Assembly (NCBI RefSeq): GCF_038561935.1
Contig: NZ_CP102771.1
Span: 1-49,970 of the forward strand
From: Myxococcus stipitatus
GTDB lineage: Bacteria > Myxococcota > Myxococcia > Myxococcales > Myxococcaceae
DNA: 49,970 nt
Reading direction: 5' to 3'
The number at the start of each line of letters is the position of its first letter. Position 1 is the stretch's first letter. The notes beneath the pieces were generated by a model, which saw only the letters and a list, made by a program, of their open reading frames with translations, did no database searches and was not told the origin of the DNA. The translations under genes were made by a program, and so were the position numbers. Of the stretch, positions 40,462-48,977 are shown one piece after another.

Positions 40462-42009
40462 CTATGCGGCCTTCTTGGCCCTCTTCTGCGGAGCTGCTTC
40501 GACCTCGGCGCGAATCTGTTGGAGGTCTATCGCGAGCGTCTCGGCCGCTCGCTCAAGGGCAGGAGGGTGGAGTCCGACGTGTGGGCTGTGGGCCCAGCGG
40601 GCTGAGAGGACCTGGGAGAGGAGGCCGAGGGCTTGGGCGCCGGAGAGGGCGGCGACGGAGGAGGCGAGTCCGGCGAAGCACTCGCTGGACGTGCCGGTGA
40701 AGCCGCGAAGCTGGGAGACCAGTCGAGCGGTGTCGAAGGAGACCGAGCTCAAAGCCTCGGCCGCGAGGAAGCGGAGAACAGCGTCGGTGGGTCCTTCGGC
40801 GGCGGCGCGCTCCGCGACGGAGTGGAGGGCCTGGTCGACGACGGCCTTCCGGGTGCGGCGCTCCTTCTTGAGTTCTTGCTCGCGCTTCTTGGCGTCCTCG
40901 GGGGTCCACGACTGGGGAGGGGTGGCGGCCGAGGAGTCGGAGGCAGCCTCAGCGAGGCCAAGGTGTTGGATGATGGGTTGCGCGTCCTCGACGCGCACGA
41001 GCCGGACGACTTCGAGCTCGCGGTTACGGGCGATGACGATGGGGGGATGGAATGGGGCGAGGAGCTCCTCCCACGTGCGCGAAAGTTCGTCGTCCCAGCA
41101 GGTGGAGGTGAGCGAGAGGTAGGGAGAGCCTCTGGGGAGATGAGTGCCGTAGGAGAAGAGGGTGGAAGCCTCGGCGTCGTCGAGGACCTCGTGGCCCTTG
41201 GCGAGGGCCTTCTCGGCGGTCTGTGTCCAGGTCGCGTCGGCCTTGGTCATGAAGCAGCTTCGGTCCGAACACAGGTCAGTCGGGCTGGCCTCGAACAAGT
41301 GGAGGGCGTTGCCACTCCGCTTGGGGCAGGCGTTGCAACTTGGCACGCCAGCCACGAGTTTCGCGTCCGTGGTGGAGAAGGGGGCGTCCTTCAAGTTGAG
41401 CCGGTGGTGGGCATCGATGTACTCGCGAGCGGCAGCGAGTCCGATTGGGTCAACGTCCCTGGTGAGATGTGCGACGGCTGCGGCTTGGGACACCTCGTCG
41501 CGCAAGGTCGCGATGAGGACGGCGACGGAGTCGAGGATTTTTCGGGCGCGGTAGGCAGCTCGGGCAGGCTCGCCGAGGTTGATGAGCTGGAGGCGCCGCG
41601 AGATGTAGGCCGGCGTCTTCGAGGTCTTCGCGGAGATGTCGGCGAGCGTGTAGCGGTAGGCCGTCTGGAGGGAGTGGAAGCCATCGGCTTCGTCGAGGGG
41701 GTGTGGGTCGGCGCGCTGGAGGTTCTCGATGAGATTGAGTTCGAGGGCCTCGGCATCCGTGAGCGTGCGAATGGTGGCAGGGATGGTGGTGCGGCCCGCG
41801 AGGAAAGACGCGCGGAAGCGCCGGAATCCAGCGGCGACGGTGAGCTTCCCGTCATCGTGCATCCTGAGCAGGATGGGCTGCTGCACTCCGTGCGAAGCGA
41901 TTGAGGCAGCGAGTTCGGCGAGCGGGGCCTCGTCGTAGACGCTGCGGGTGTTGTTCCCCTCGGAGATGTCCGAGAGGGGGACTTCGATGGCGACAACAGC
42001 GGTCGGCAT
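40462..42009 (-). CDS. second ParB-like protein with Cys cluster, 515 aa
   Basis: ParB N-terminal domain with AAGFRRFRA (59-67) and NLIENLQRAD (92-101), a helix-turn-helix (about 121-143), then a cysteine cluster (C226, C229, C248, C253) and a long helical C-terminal region. The layout resembles PRTRC-type ParB proteins and the ParB-like YubM of the F leading region rather than a classical partition ParB. No ParA is adjacent. ATG 42009 follows leader R2. Heads the four-gene operon ending at 38435. Confidence 0.78.
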   Translation of the reverse strand: MPTAVVAIEVPLSDISEGNNTRSVYDEAPLAELAASIASHGVQQPILLRMHDDGKLTVAAGFRRFRASFLAGRTTIPATIRTLTDAEALELNLIENLQRADPHPLDEADGFHSLQTAYRYTLADISAKTSKTPAYISRRLQLINLGEPARAAYRARKILDSVAVLIATLRDEVSQAAAVAHLTRDVDPIGLAAAREYIDAHHRLNLKDAPFSTTDAKLVAGVPSCNACPKRSGNALHLFEASPTDLCSDRSCFMTKADATWTQTAEKALAKGHEVLDDAEASTLFSYGTHLPRGSPYLSLTSTCWDDELSRTWEELLAPFHPPIVIARNRELEVVRLVRVEDAQPIIQHLGLAEAASDSSAATPPQSWTPEDAKKREQELKKERRTRKAVVDQALHSVAERAAAEGPTDAVLRFLAAEALSSVSFDTARLVSQLRGFTGTSSECFAGLASSVAALSGAQALGLLSQVLSARWAHSPHVGLHPPALERAAETLAIDLQQIRAEVEAAPQKRAKKAA

Positions 42010-42019
42010 TGGTGCAACT

Positions 42020-42411
42020 CGTAGCCAGCTCAGCGCTGGCAGTGTCGGTGGAGTCAGCCCCCACGGAGTCGGTGCCAATGGCACCGACGGAGAGAGTTGT
42101 ACCGCGCAGCCGTCACTATTGCAAGATAGAAGATGCAAATTCCTCCAGGGCGCCATCGCCTTTCGGCGGGGCTTTGCAGTCTCGTGGAGAGGCCGGAAGG
42201 ACACTCCTCCGGAGGAGGAGTGGACGGTGGCTCGAGGCCGGACCGTGCTCGACGCGGTCAAGGGCGCTCGCAGAGCGCCGCGGAGCGGGCCGGAGGCCCC
42301 TTGACGGTGGCGAGCCGTGTCTGGCCCGTCGTGCGTCGTCGTGGGGCTTCTAACGGGGTCTGGGGGACGTCTCCCCCAGTGGTGGGCGCGGGAGGCGAGC
42401 CTCCCGCATTC
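42020..42411 (-). promoter_or_regulatory. R2: repeated promoter/leader block before the second ParB
   Basis: -35 TTGCAA (42124-42119), 17 bases, -10 TACAAC (42101-42096). 5'-end hairpin 42068-42088 with perfect 10-bp arms; GCCAGC/GCTGGC hairpin 42024-42040 just before the start. Upstream portion matches R1 and R3. Confidence 0.75.
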
Positions 42412-42772
42412 AGTGATGGGGCTTCTGAGGGCGTCTCCAGACGGCATGTCGGAGGTTGTTGCCGCATGCATCGTGGTGGTTGAACGCCTCGAGCTCAGTG
42501 TCGAAGGAGAGAGAAGGGCATCCGGTGCACCACCAGCCGCGAGGGTTGGCGTGAGGATTGGCCTCGCGTGGAGTTCGGATGGGTGGAAGCGAGGGCGGTG
42601 CGGCGTCGGGACTTGAGCGGGGAGGAAGAGAGGGCATGGGAGTGGTTGAAGCGGCGACGGCGCGGATGGCCTGCCGGAGCTCGGCGTCGTGGCGGCATTG
42701 GGCTCTGGTGCAGCGACGCTTGCCGCGCCGGCAGGGTCGGCCGCAGAAGGCACATTTGCGGTGGGCGGCCAT
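42410..42772 (-). CDS. small cysteine-rich protein, 120 aa
   Basis: N-terminal CAFCGRPC and CTRAQC, and a second group WWCTGC...HHDACG, make two probable zinc knuckles joined by a Pro/Ser-rich linker. ATG 42772 begins MAAHRKCAFCGRPC; the frame to 43417 runs through repeats and is rejected. Sits upstream of R2 and downstream of an S-repeat array. Confidence 0.55.
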   Translation of the reverse strand: MAAHRKCAFCGRPCRRGKRRCTRAQCRHDAELRQAIRAVAASTTPMPSLPPRSSPDAAPPSLPPIRTPREANPHANPRGWWCTGCPSLSFDTELEAFNHHDACGNNLRHAVWRRPQKPHH

Positions 42773-42846
42773 GACATTGCGGAAGCATGGGCCCGGGCGA
42801 GGAGAGAGGCTCTCCCCCTGGGGGGGGATTGACCAGGTGGAGAGGC

Positions 42847-43535
42847 CCTTCAATCCCGGCTGTGGCCGGGCCAGGGGGCGGGGGGAAGGATTCCCCGCGG
42901 CGAGGGCCTGGGAGCGCGGCTCCCGTTGAATCTGGAGGCGTCCAGGGCCACTGGACGGTGACTGGAGGAGCAGCACCAGGTGCTGCGCGAGGAGTGCTGG
43001 CGTGCCGATGGACACGCCCGACACGAGGAAGCGGCATTGCCAGGGCGGCGAGCTGCTCGAGCTCGCGGGCGACCTACGCTTCGCGAGGGAAGCCCGGCAC
43101 CGCACTGGCACAGGCCCCACCCGGACACCGCCTGGCTCTGGGGGCCCTCCTTCCCGGCCGTGGCCGGGCCTGGGGGCGGGGGGAAGGAATCCCCGCGGCG
43201 TGGGTCTGGGAGCGCGGCTCCCGTTGAATCTGGAGGCGTCCAGGGCCACTGGACGGTGCTGGTGGAGCAGCACGAGGTGCTGCGCGAGGAGTGCTGGCGT
43301 GCCGATGGACACGCCCGACACGACGAAGCGGCCTTGCCAGGGTGGCGAGCTGCTCGAGCTCGCGGGCGACCTACGCTTCGCGAGGGAAGCCCGGCACCGC
43401 ACTGGCACAGGCCCCACCCGGACACCGCCTGGCTCTGGGGGCCCTCCTTCCCGGCCGTGGCCGGGCCTGGGGGTTGGGGGGGAAGGTTTCCCCCCAGCGA
43501 GGGTCTGGGAGCACCGCTCCCAGGTTGAGGCGTCC
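42847..43535. repeat. S-repeat array 2 (two copies) with three T segments
   Basis: S copies at 42933-43146 and 43232-43444 (about 300-bp offset), flanked by T segments at 42847-42932, 43147-43231 and 43445-43535. In the last T both arms of the second hairpin changed together (GGGGGAA...TTCCCC to GGGGGGAA...TTTCCCCCC). Confidence 0.85.
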
Positions 43536-43813
43536 TAGTGGCGGTGAGTGGAGCCGTCGAGATTGAGCAAACCACCCCCGGGAAGCTTGATGGTTTCGGA
43601 GGAGGACTGCCACTCACCGGAGAGCATGGGGCCAGTCCGGCGAGCCTGGACAGCGCGCTGTCCCTGGATGATGACGGTGGCGCAGTCGTGCGCCGTCACG
43701 AGTTCGAGAGGGATGTTCGAGACGAGCGCTGCTTCGGCGAAGAGGACAAGCTCCTGATTGAGCTCTCGTTCGAGTTGCTTGAGTGAGTCGGCGGTGAGCT
43801 GGATTCGACGCAT
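43535..43813 (-). CDS. hypothetical protein, 92 aa
   Basis: Starts MRRIQLTADSLKQLERELNQ with a long helix and ends with a His-rich tail (STHRH). ATG 43813; the frame to 43882 crosses a hairpin. Last gene of the R3 operon. Family unknown. Confidence 0.6.
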   Translation of the reverse strand: MRRIQLTADSLKQLERELNQELVLFAEAALVSNIPLELVTAHDCATVIIQGQRAVQARRTGPMLSGEWQSSSETIKLPGGGLLNLDGSTHRH

Positions 43814-43857
43814 GAGTAGACCCCCGGGCCAAGTATGGCCCGAAGATGGTGGGGAGA

Positions 43858-43879
43858 CACTCCCCCCGTGGGGGGAGTG
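43858..43879 (-). terminator. 10-bp stem-loop inside the R3 operon
   Basis: CACTCCCCCC/GGGGGGAGTG with a 2-base centre between 43906-44424 and 43535-43813. Probably mRNA processing or partial termination. Confidence 0.5.
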
Positions 43880-43905
43880 CATGAGTGTTGCCGAGAGGAA
43901 GTCGT

Positions 43906-44424
43906 CTACTTCTTTTCAATCAGGAGGCGAAGGTCCTCGTCAGTGGGGGGCTTGGCAGGGACGAGGACCGAGAGCGCGAGGACCGAGGGGTGTTGAGCGA
44001 GCGCTTTCAACTTCTCCGCACACGACTCAAACAGCGCGTCGAGGTCGGGAGGAATCGGCCCGCCGAAGAGCTTCGCTCGCCACTGTGCGCGTTGGAGGTG
44101 AGTGAGAGCCTCGGTGAGGTGCGTGGGCGAGTAGAGCGGCAAGGAGTGGCGCTCATGCTCGGTCCAGAGTGAATGGGCCGTCTCCACATCATGCGGGTCG
44201 GCGTGGAACGAGCCGTTGTTCCAGTAGACGGTGGTGACGGGCTCCCAGTGGGGGGAACGCCATCCACAGATGCAGCCGGCGGAGACAGCGTTGGAGCGGA
44301 TTGGAGTGGAGAAGGTTGCTGCGGTGGGGTGGTTCTCGATGAGGCGGAGGGTGACGGGGTCCTGCGTGTAGGAGAGGGGAAAGCCTTGGTGAAGCGACTT
44401 GGCGAAGAGAGAAACCCAGCTCAT
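43906..44424 (-). CDS. paralogue A of a tandem pair, 172 aa
   Basis: Shares GFPLSYTQDPVT and GCICGWRSPHW motifs with 44494-44997, separated by the same distance, so the two are an ancient tandem duplication. The CxCGWRSPxW box may bind metal. The C-terminal half is helical and diverged. GAGGA lies upstream of the ATG. Family unknown; middle of the R3 operon. Confidence 0.7.
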   Translation of the reverse strand: MSWVSLFAKSLHQGFPLSYTQDPVTLRLIENHPTAATFSTPIRSNAVSAGCICGWRSPHWEPVTTVYWNNGSFHADPHDVETAHSLWTEHERHSLPLYSPTHLTEALTHLQRAQWRAKLFGGPIPPDLDALFESCAEKLKALAQHPSVLALSVLVPAKPPTDEDLRLLIEKK

Positions 44425-44493
44425 GGCGTCCTCGTTGCGTGAGAGGGAACCCGGTCCCCGAGGGGAGCGAGCAGAAGGTGGCGACGGGGGCAG

Positions 44494-44997
44494 CTAGGTG
44501 GCGAGGTCGTCTTCGTCGAGGTCGGAAGGCACGAGCGGGGTGAACTTGCTGACGCAAGGGTTCGTCGCGAGGGCGCGCAACTGAGAGGCGCAAGCCTCGA
44601 AGAGAGCGGTGACTTCCGGGGGCACGGCGGTGCCTTCGCGCTGTTGCTGGTGGAGCTGCTGGAGCTTGAGGGCTTCGCCGACGAACGATGCGGCGGCGTT
44701 GAGCGCGGCGGCGGGGTAGGCAGAGACGAGGACGTCATGCTCGGCCCACAGCGTCTGCGCCTTCACGAGGTCCTCGATGTCGTAGTGGAAGAGGCCGTCC
44801 TGCGAGAAGACGGGCGTCGAGGGAGTCCACTGCGGCGAGCGCCATCCGCAAGTGCAGCCGGCGGCGACAGTGGTGAAGGGGCCCGTGGAGAGCGGCTTGG
44901 TCGGGTTGACTTCTGAGAGCTGCTCGGTGACGGGGTCCTGCGTGTAGGAGAGGGGGAAGCCTTCGTGGTTGGAGTTGAAGATGGATGCCGAGCCCAT
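44494..44997 (-). CDS. paralogue B of a tandem pair, 167 aa
   Basis: Begins MGSASIFNSNHEGFPLSYTQ and contains GCTCGWRSPQW, matching its neighbour 43906-44424. A long Gln/Leu helix (EALKLQQLHQQQREG) and an acidic end (DLDEDDLAT) follow. GAGGTGACCC precedes the ATG. Function unknown. Confidence 0.7.
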   Translation of the reverse strand: MGSASIFNSNHEGFPLSYTQDPVTEQLSEVNPTKPLSTGPFTTVAAGCTCGWRSPQWTPSTPVFSQDGLFHYDIEDLVKAQTLWAEHDVLVSAYPAAALNAAASFVGEALKLQQLHQQQREGTAVPPEVTALFEACASQLRALATNPCVSKFTPLVPSDLDEDDLAT

Positions 44998-45017
44998 GGG
45001 TCACCTCGTGGGAAGGG

Positions 45018-45041
45018 CCCCGCCCCCCGAGAGGGGCGGGG
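45018..45041 (-). terminator. GC hairpin after 45058-45318
   Basis: CCCCGCCCC/GGGGCGGGG with a short loop between the first two genes of the R3 operon; no T tract. Confidence 0.45.
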
Positions 45042-45057
45042 TGAAGAAGGGACGGGA

Positions 45058-45318
45058 CTAGGCCGAGAGCTGCGCGCGAGTGGTCCAGTAGCGGCGGACG
45101 CTGGGGCTCCAGTCACTCGGCGGCGTGAGGTCGAGCTCGACGGTGAGCAGCGCGAAGGTGGTCTCGGTGTCGTCCAGCTCGGGCTGCGAGAAGGGGCGAG
45201 CGCGGCGGGCGAAGAAGGAAGAGCGCGGGAGGACGCGGCCGGGCTTGCGGTGCTGGGCAGGCGCGATGGGCTTCGCGTTCTCGGCGGCGGCGGTGTTGCT
45301 GCGGATGATGCGGAGCAT
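45058..45318 (-). CDS. first gene of the R3 operon, 86 aa
   Basis: Starts MLRIIRSNTAAAENAKPIAP; the basic centre (RSSFFARRARPF) and strand-rich end (FALLTVELDLTPPSDW) suggest a small nucleic-acid or protein-binding factor, but no family is recognised. ATG 45318 follows R3 hairpin B by 14 bases; no Shine-Dalgarno sequence is evident. Confidence 0.6.
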   Translation of the reverse strand: MLRIIRSNTAAAENAKPIAPAQHRKPGRVLPRSSFFARRARPFSQPELDDTETTFALLTVELDLTPPSDWSPSVRRYWTTRAQLSA

Positions 45319-45331
45319 TTCGGTTCTCGTT

Positions 45332-45723
45332 GCCAGCTCAGCGCTGGCGGTTTCAGTGGAGTCAGCCCCCACGGAGTCGGTGCCATTGGCACCGACGGAG
45401 AGAGTTGTACCTCGCAATCCTCTCGCTTGCAAGCTTAAAGATGCAAATGCTTCCCGGGTGACACTGGGTGTCGGCGGGGCTTTGCAGTCGCGGGGAGTGG
45501 CCAGAAGGGCACTCCTCCGGAGGAGGAGTGGACGGTGGCTCGAGGCCGGACCGTGCTCGGCGCGGTCAAGGGCGCTCGCAGAGCGCCGCGGAGCGGGCCG
45601 GAGGCCCCTTGACGGTGGCGAGCCGTGTCTGGCCCGTCGTGCGTCGTCGGGGGCTTCTAACGGGGTCTGGGGGACGTCTCCCCCAGTGGTGGGCGCGGGA
45701 GGCGAGCCTCCCGCATTGCAGGA
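45332..45723 (-). promoter_or_regulatory. R3: repeated promoter/leader block
   Basis: -35 TTGCAA (45432-45427), 17 bases, -10 TACAAC (45409-45404). Perfect 10-bp-arm hairpin 45376-45396 at the 5' end; GCCAGC/GCTGGC hairpin 45332-45348 before the ATG. Upstream part nearly identical to R1 and R2. Confidence 0.75.
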
Positions 45724-45726
45724 GAA

Positions 45727-46235
45727 GGGCGTCCAGGGCCATTGGACGGTGACTGGAGGAGCAGCACCAGGTGCTGCGCGAGGAGTGCTGGCGTGCCGAT
45801 GGACACGCCCGACACGACGAAGCGGCCTTGCCAGGGTGGCGAGCTGCTCGAGCTCGCGGGCGACCTACGCTTCGCGAGGGAAGCCCGGCACCGCACTGGC
45901 ACAGGCCCCACCCGGACACCGCCTGGCTCTGGGGGCCCTCCTTCCCGGCCTTGGACGGGCCAGGGGGCGGGGGGAAGGATTCCCCGCGGCGAGGGCCTGG
46001 GAGCGCGGCTCCCGTTGAATCTGGAGGCGCCCAGGGCCACTGGACGGTGACTGGTGGAGCAGCACCAGGTGCTGCGCGAGGAGTGCTGGCGTGCCGATGG
46101 ACACGCCCGACACGACGAAGCGGCCTTGCCAGGGTGGCGAGCTGCTCGAGCTCGCGGGCGACCTACGCTTCGCGAGGGAAGCCCGGTACCGCCCTGGCAC
46201 AGGCCCCACCCGGACACCGCCTGGCTCTGGGGGCC
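45727..46235. repeat. S-repeat array 3 (two copies) with T segment
   Basis: S copies 45727-45937 and 46023-46235, T at 45938-46022. Directly downstream of the DUSAM gene and U element on the minus strand. Confidence 0.85.
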
Positions 46236-46239
46236 TTCC

Positions 46240-46372
46240 ACCACGGAGGCTGTTGGCCTCCGCGGCCGAGAGCTTCTCTCGGCCGGCCCTCCCACTCGGG
46301 GAGCGGGGTGGGGTGGGGTGCTCCCGCGAGCGTCGCAGACGCGGAGACGGGAGCGGAACCAGATGTGTCTTC
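46240..46372. repeat. U element following the DUSAM gene
   Basis: About 130 bp with three stems: GAGGC/GCCTC, GGCCGAGAG/CTCTCGGCC and a GCTCCCG...CGGGAGC pair. Further copies lie at 48371-48515 and 49817-49960, each beside a DUSAM end. Confidence 0.75.
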
Positions 46373-46756
46373 TCAGTTCGTCGCGGGCTGTTGGTCGAGG
46401 TCTTCGAGCTCGAGCTCAGCATGCTCTCGATAGAGAGGGACAACGACTCTGGCCAGGAAGTCAGTGAGGAGCTTTCGAGCTGTCTCGCTGTCTCCACGTT
46501 TCAGGGCCTTCTGCGAGTCGAGGATGGCGCGGGTGAGCTGGTCGGAGCCGTCGTCGATGCGGCGGGAGATTTCGCGGAGAAGTGTTGCGCGGCCGTTGGC
46601 TGAGGCAGTGCCGTCGAGGAAGTCCTGATGAGTGAGCCCGACCTGGAGAGCAGTGCGGGAGAGGAGCTCGTCATGGAGGGAGAGGTTGAGGAGAGGCTCC
46701 TCTGCGAAGCGAGTGGCGAGGGCGTGGAGGGACGTCCAATCGTCGTCTTCGGTCAT
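46373..46756 (-). CDS. DUSAM-domain protein, 127 aa
   Basis: The pattern W..L..LA.R..EEPLLNLSLHDELLSRTA, then ANGRATLLREISRRIDDGSDQL and VVVPLYREHAELE, is characteristic of DUSAM, a myxobacterial paralogous domain of unknown function. ATG 46756 has AGAGG upstream. It reads away from the plus-strand gene at 46913 with 156 bases between. A short 3'-end copy is at 48518-48562. Confidence 0.8.
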   Translation of the reverse strand: MTEDDDWTSLHALATRFAEEPLLNLSLHDELLSRTALQVGLTHQDFLDGTASANGRATLLREISRRIDDGSDQLTRAILDSQKALKRGDSETARKLLTDFLARVVVPLYREHAELELEDLDQQPATN

Positions 46757-46912
46757 CGGCTACCTCTTCTTGCTGCGCAGCCGAGGAGGAGGAGGACAGG
46801 ACTAGCAAGGTGGGAGAGGGAGGCGAGAAGGGTAGGAGGTTGTGTGTGGTGGAAAAGCGACGGTGGTCGCGAGGGATTGGCGGAGCGATGGCGTCTGGAG
46901 GGAGGGGACGAG
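46757..46912. promoter_or_regulatory. divergent intergenic region
   Basis: 156 bases between the minus-strand DUSAM gene and the only plus-strand gene. It must hold both promoters; no clear -35/-10 pair is recognised. Confidence 0.4.
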
Positions 46913-47524
46913 ATGAGGAGGAGCGCCATGGCGAAGAGAGAGAGGACGGCGTCTTTTGGCCCGGGAACGATGAGGCACCTGGCCGCGAGGATGCTGATGG
47001 TGGCCTGGGACAGGGCAACAGAAGAGGAGCAGGAAGAGCAGCTCCTGTGGAGGGAGGAGGACGGTGGATGGGAGGTGCGGACGAGGACGGGAAGGGTGGT
47101 GCGGAGGAGCTGCCCGATTCAGGCGGTGGTGACGCGGAGGATGCTGGAGCTGGGGAGAGAGCGGCTGACGCTGAAGGAGAGGCTGCGGTGGGGATTGACG
47201 GAGGGCGACAGCGGACAAGGGACGGCGGCGGCGCTGGCCGGGAGGATGTTGTTGTCGGCTTGGGAGATGGATTTGGAGGACACGTTAGGAGCACGGCTGC
47301 GGTGGGATGAGGGAGAGGCGGAGTGGGGGGTGGTGATGGACGCGACGCCGCCGGTGGTGCGGAGCAAGTGCCCCATCGAGGCGGTGATTGCGGAGGCGAT
47401 GCGGCATCAAGAATTCAGGCGGAGGCTGGAGGAGCGCGGGACGCTGCTCGACCTGGTGATGGAGGTTGGAGGCGAGGCGGTGGAGCTGACGACAGCGAAG
47501 GAGGACTGGCCGCTGGGGAATTGA
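46913..47524 (+). CDS. two-repeat hypothetical protein, 203 aa
   Basis: The only gene read on the plus strand. Two repeats of about 80 residues align: GPGTMRHLAARMLMVAWD...SCPIQAVV and GQGTAAALAGRMLLSAWE...KCPIEAVI. Each has W, RRxL-type and CPI landmarks. The conserved spacing shows real coding and an internal duplication. Two starts are possible: ATG 46913 (AGGGG upstream) and ATG 46928 (GGAGG 6 bases upstream). Function unknown. Confidence 0.65.
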   Translation: MRRSAMAKRERTASFGPGTMRHLAARMLMVAWDRATEEEQEEQLLWREEDGGWEVRTRTGRVVRRSCPIQAVVTRRMLELGRERLTLKERLRWGLTEGDSGQGTAAALAGRMLLSAWEMDLEDTLGARLRWDEGEAEWGVVMDATPPVVRSKCPIEAVIAEAMRHQEFRRRLEERGTLLDLVMEVGGEAVELTTAKEDWPLGN

Positions 47525-47648
47525 AAGGCCCTTCATTCCCGGCCGTGGCCGGGCCAGGGGGCGGGGGGAAGAATTCCCCGCGGAGAGGGTCTGGGAGCGA
47601 AGCTCCCGGCAGTGAGGGCGGGGCCCCGAAGGGCCCCGCTCTCACCGG

Positions 47649-47891
47649 TTATTCGTCCCTGCGGGGGAGCATGTGGACGTGGAGGGAGCCAACTTTCGTC
47701 AAGGAGAGGGCGGCAATCACTGACTCGTGGACGAGGCAGTGGAGGAGCTGGCGAAGCTCAGCAATCCGGTCGGGGTGAGCGCCGCGGTCGATGGCGGCTT
47801 TGAGCTCGGCGCGGGTGAGGGGGATGAGCTGGTCGACGGCAGCGATGAAGGGAGAGCTGTTGAGCGGCTTCGGGTCGGCTTCGGTGCTCAT
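47649..47891 (-). CDS. variable cassette protein A, 80 aa
   Basis: Shares the start (MSTE-DPKPLNSSPFIAAV) and the central RGAHPDRIAELRQLLHCL with 49095-49337, but residues about 25-36 and 54-80 differ strongly. ATG 47891 has AAAGGA upstream. Small helical protein of unknown function in a duplicated cassette. Confidence 0.65.
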   Translation of the reverse strand: MSTEADPKPLNSSPFIAAVDQLIPLTRAELKAAIDRGAHPDRIAELRQLLHCLVHESVIAALSLTKVGSLHVHMLPRRDE

Positions 47892-48370
47892 CTTTCGTCC
47901 TTTCGTGTGAGGGCGCTCCGTGCGCCCCCTCACCAGGGGATGGGGGGCGCATGGGGCCCCTCAAGCGCGGCGGCGTCGCCCGGGTCGGGCGCTAGCTGTT
48001 GGCGGAAGGCGTGACAGGGGGCTGTATCCCTGGCGCGACTGAACGCGCTAGCGGCCGACGCTTCTAGGGCGACGTCGCCGCGCGGCATCGAAAGGACGAT
48101 GGGGCACCAGGGCCCGATGACGCATGTCGCGCGCGCGTCGCGGTCGGCTTGCGGCACGGCGGCTGCGCATGGCGGCGGCGACGACGGAGGTGCTCGGCAC
48201 GGCGAGGCGAGCTCGGCAGTGCGGCCGGCATGGGAGCTGTTGGGCTGACGGGGACTGGGGGACGTTCCCCCAGTGGTGGGCACGGGAGGCAAGCCTCCCG
48301 AGATGCGTGAGAAGGGCGCCCAGGGCCACGGGACTACGGCCCCACGTGGGCACCACCTGGCTCTGGCGCA
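47892..48370. other. leader/terminator region of the cassette, no gene
   Basis: Non-coding stretch duplicated at 49338-49816. Near its end it holds a GGGGGACGTTCCCCC hairpin and a CGGGAGG/CCTCCCG hairpin (48250-48303), as in the R blocks, and an S copy with a large internal deletion (48312-48366). The open minus-strand frame across it has no protein-like character. Confidence 0.6.
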
Positions 48371-48517
48371 TTTCCACCACGGAGGCTGTTGGCCTCCGCG
48401 GCCGAGAGCTTCTTTCGGCCGGCCCTCCCACTCGGGGAGCGGGGTGGGGTGGGGTGCTCCCGCGAGCGTCGAAGACGCGGAGACGGGAGCGGAATCAGAT
48501 GCTTCTTCTTCTCTCCT

Positions 48518-48562
48518 TGGTTCGTCGTGCGCTGTTGGTCGAGGTCCTCGAGCTCGACGCTG
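48518..48562 (-). pseudogene. 3' remnant of a DUSAM gene
   Basis: The 45 bases align with the last codons of 46373-46756 (ELEDLDQQ...TTN), but the stop is lost and the upstream part is absent. The window end (49965-49970, GGTTCG) begins another copy. Confidence 0.6.
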
Positions 48563-48765
48563 CGGTTGGAGAGAGAGCCCTGAGGAGAGACGGCGGAGTC
48601 GGTGCGCGGATGAGGCGTCATCGGAAGAGCTGGCGGGAGGTTGTTGAGCCAGAAAGACGGATGAGGAGGACACGCAAGACACACCGTTGGTTTCGGGAAG
48701 GCTGCTGGCGGACTGAGAAGAGGAAGGGGAGGCGAGGGCCTGGGAGCGCGGCTCCCGTTGAAACT

Positions 48766-48977
48766 GGAGGCGTCCAGGGCCATTGGACGGTGCTGGTGGA
48801 GCAGCACCAGGTGCTGCGCGAGGAGTGCTGGCGTGCCGATGGACACGCCCGACACGACGAAGCGGCCTTGCGAGGGCGGCGAGCTGCTGGAGCTCGCGGG
48901 CGACCTACGCTTCGCGAGGGAAGCCCGGCACCGCCCTGGCACAGGCCCCACCCGGACACCGCCTGGCTCTGGGGGCC
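48766..48977. repeat. S repeat, copy 7
   Basis: Single S copy with the same stem GCAGCAC/GTGCTGC and a CTGCTGGAGC substitution in place of CTGCTCGAGC. Confidence 0.8.

Larger units (their letters stand above)
47530..48525. repeat. 1.45-kb tandem duplication, first copy
   Basis: Matches 48977-49970 at an offset of about 1446 bp, including the hairpins, the flanks of the 80-aa gene and the U element. The gene bodies diverged while the flanks stayed nearly identical. Confidence 0.85.

Noticed and set aside
42410..43417. 335-aa frame joining the Cys-rich gene with S repeats
   Set aside because: S copies carry frame-breaking indels; ATG 42772 is a better start.
47930..48682. 250-aa open frame on the minus strand
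   Set aside because: Runs through terminators, a deleted S copy and U; open only because of GC content.
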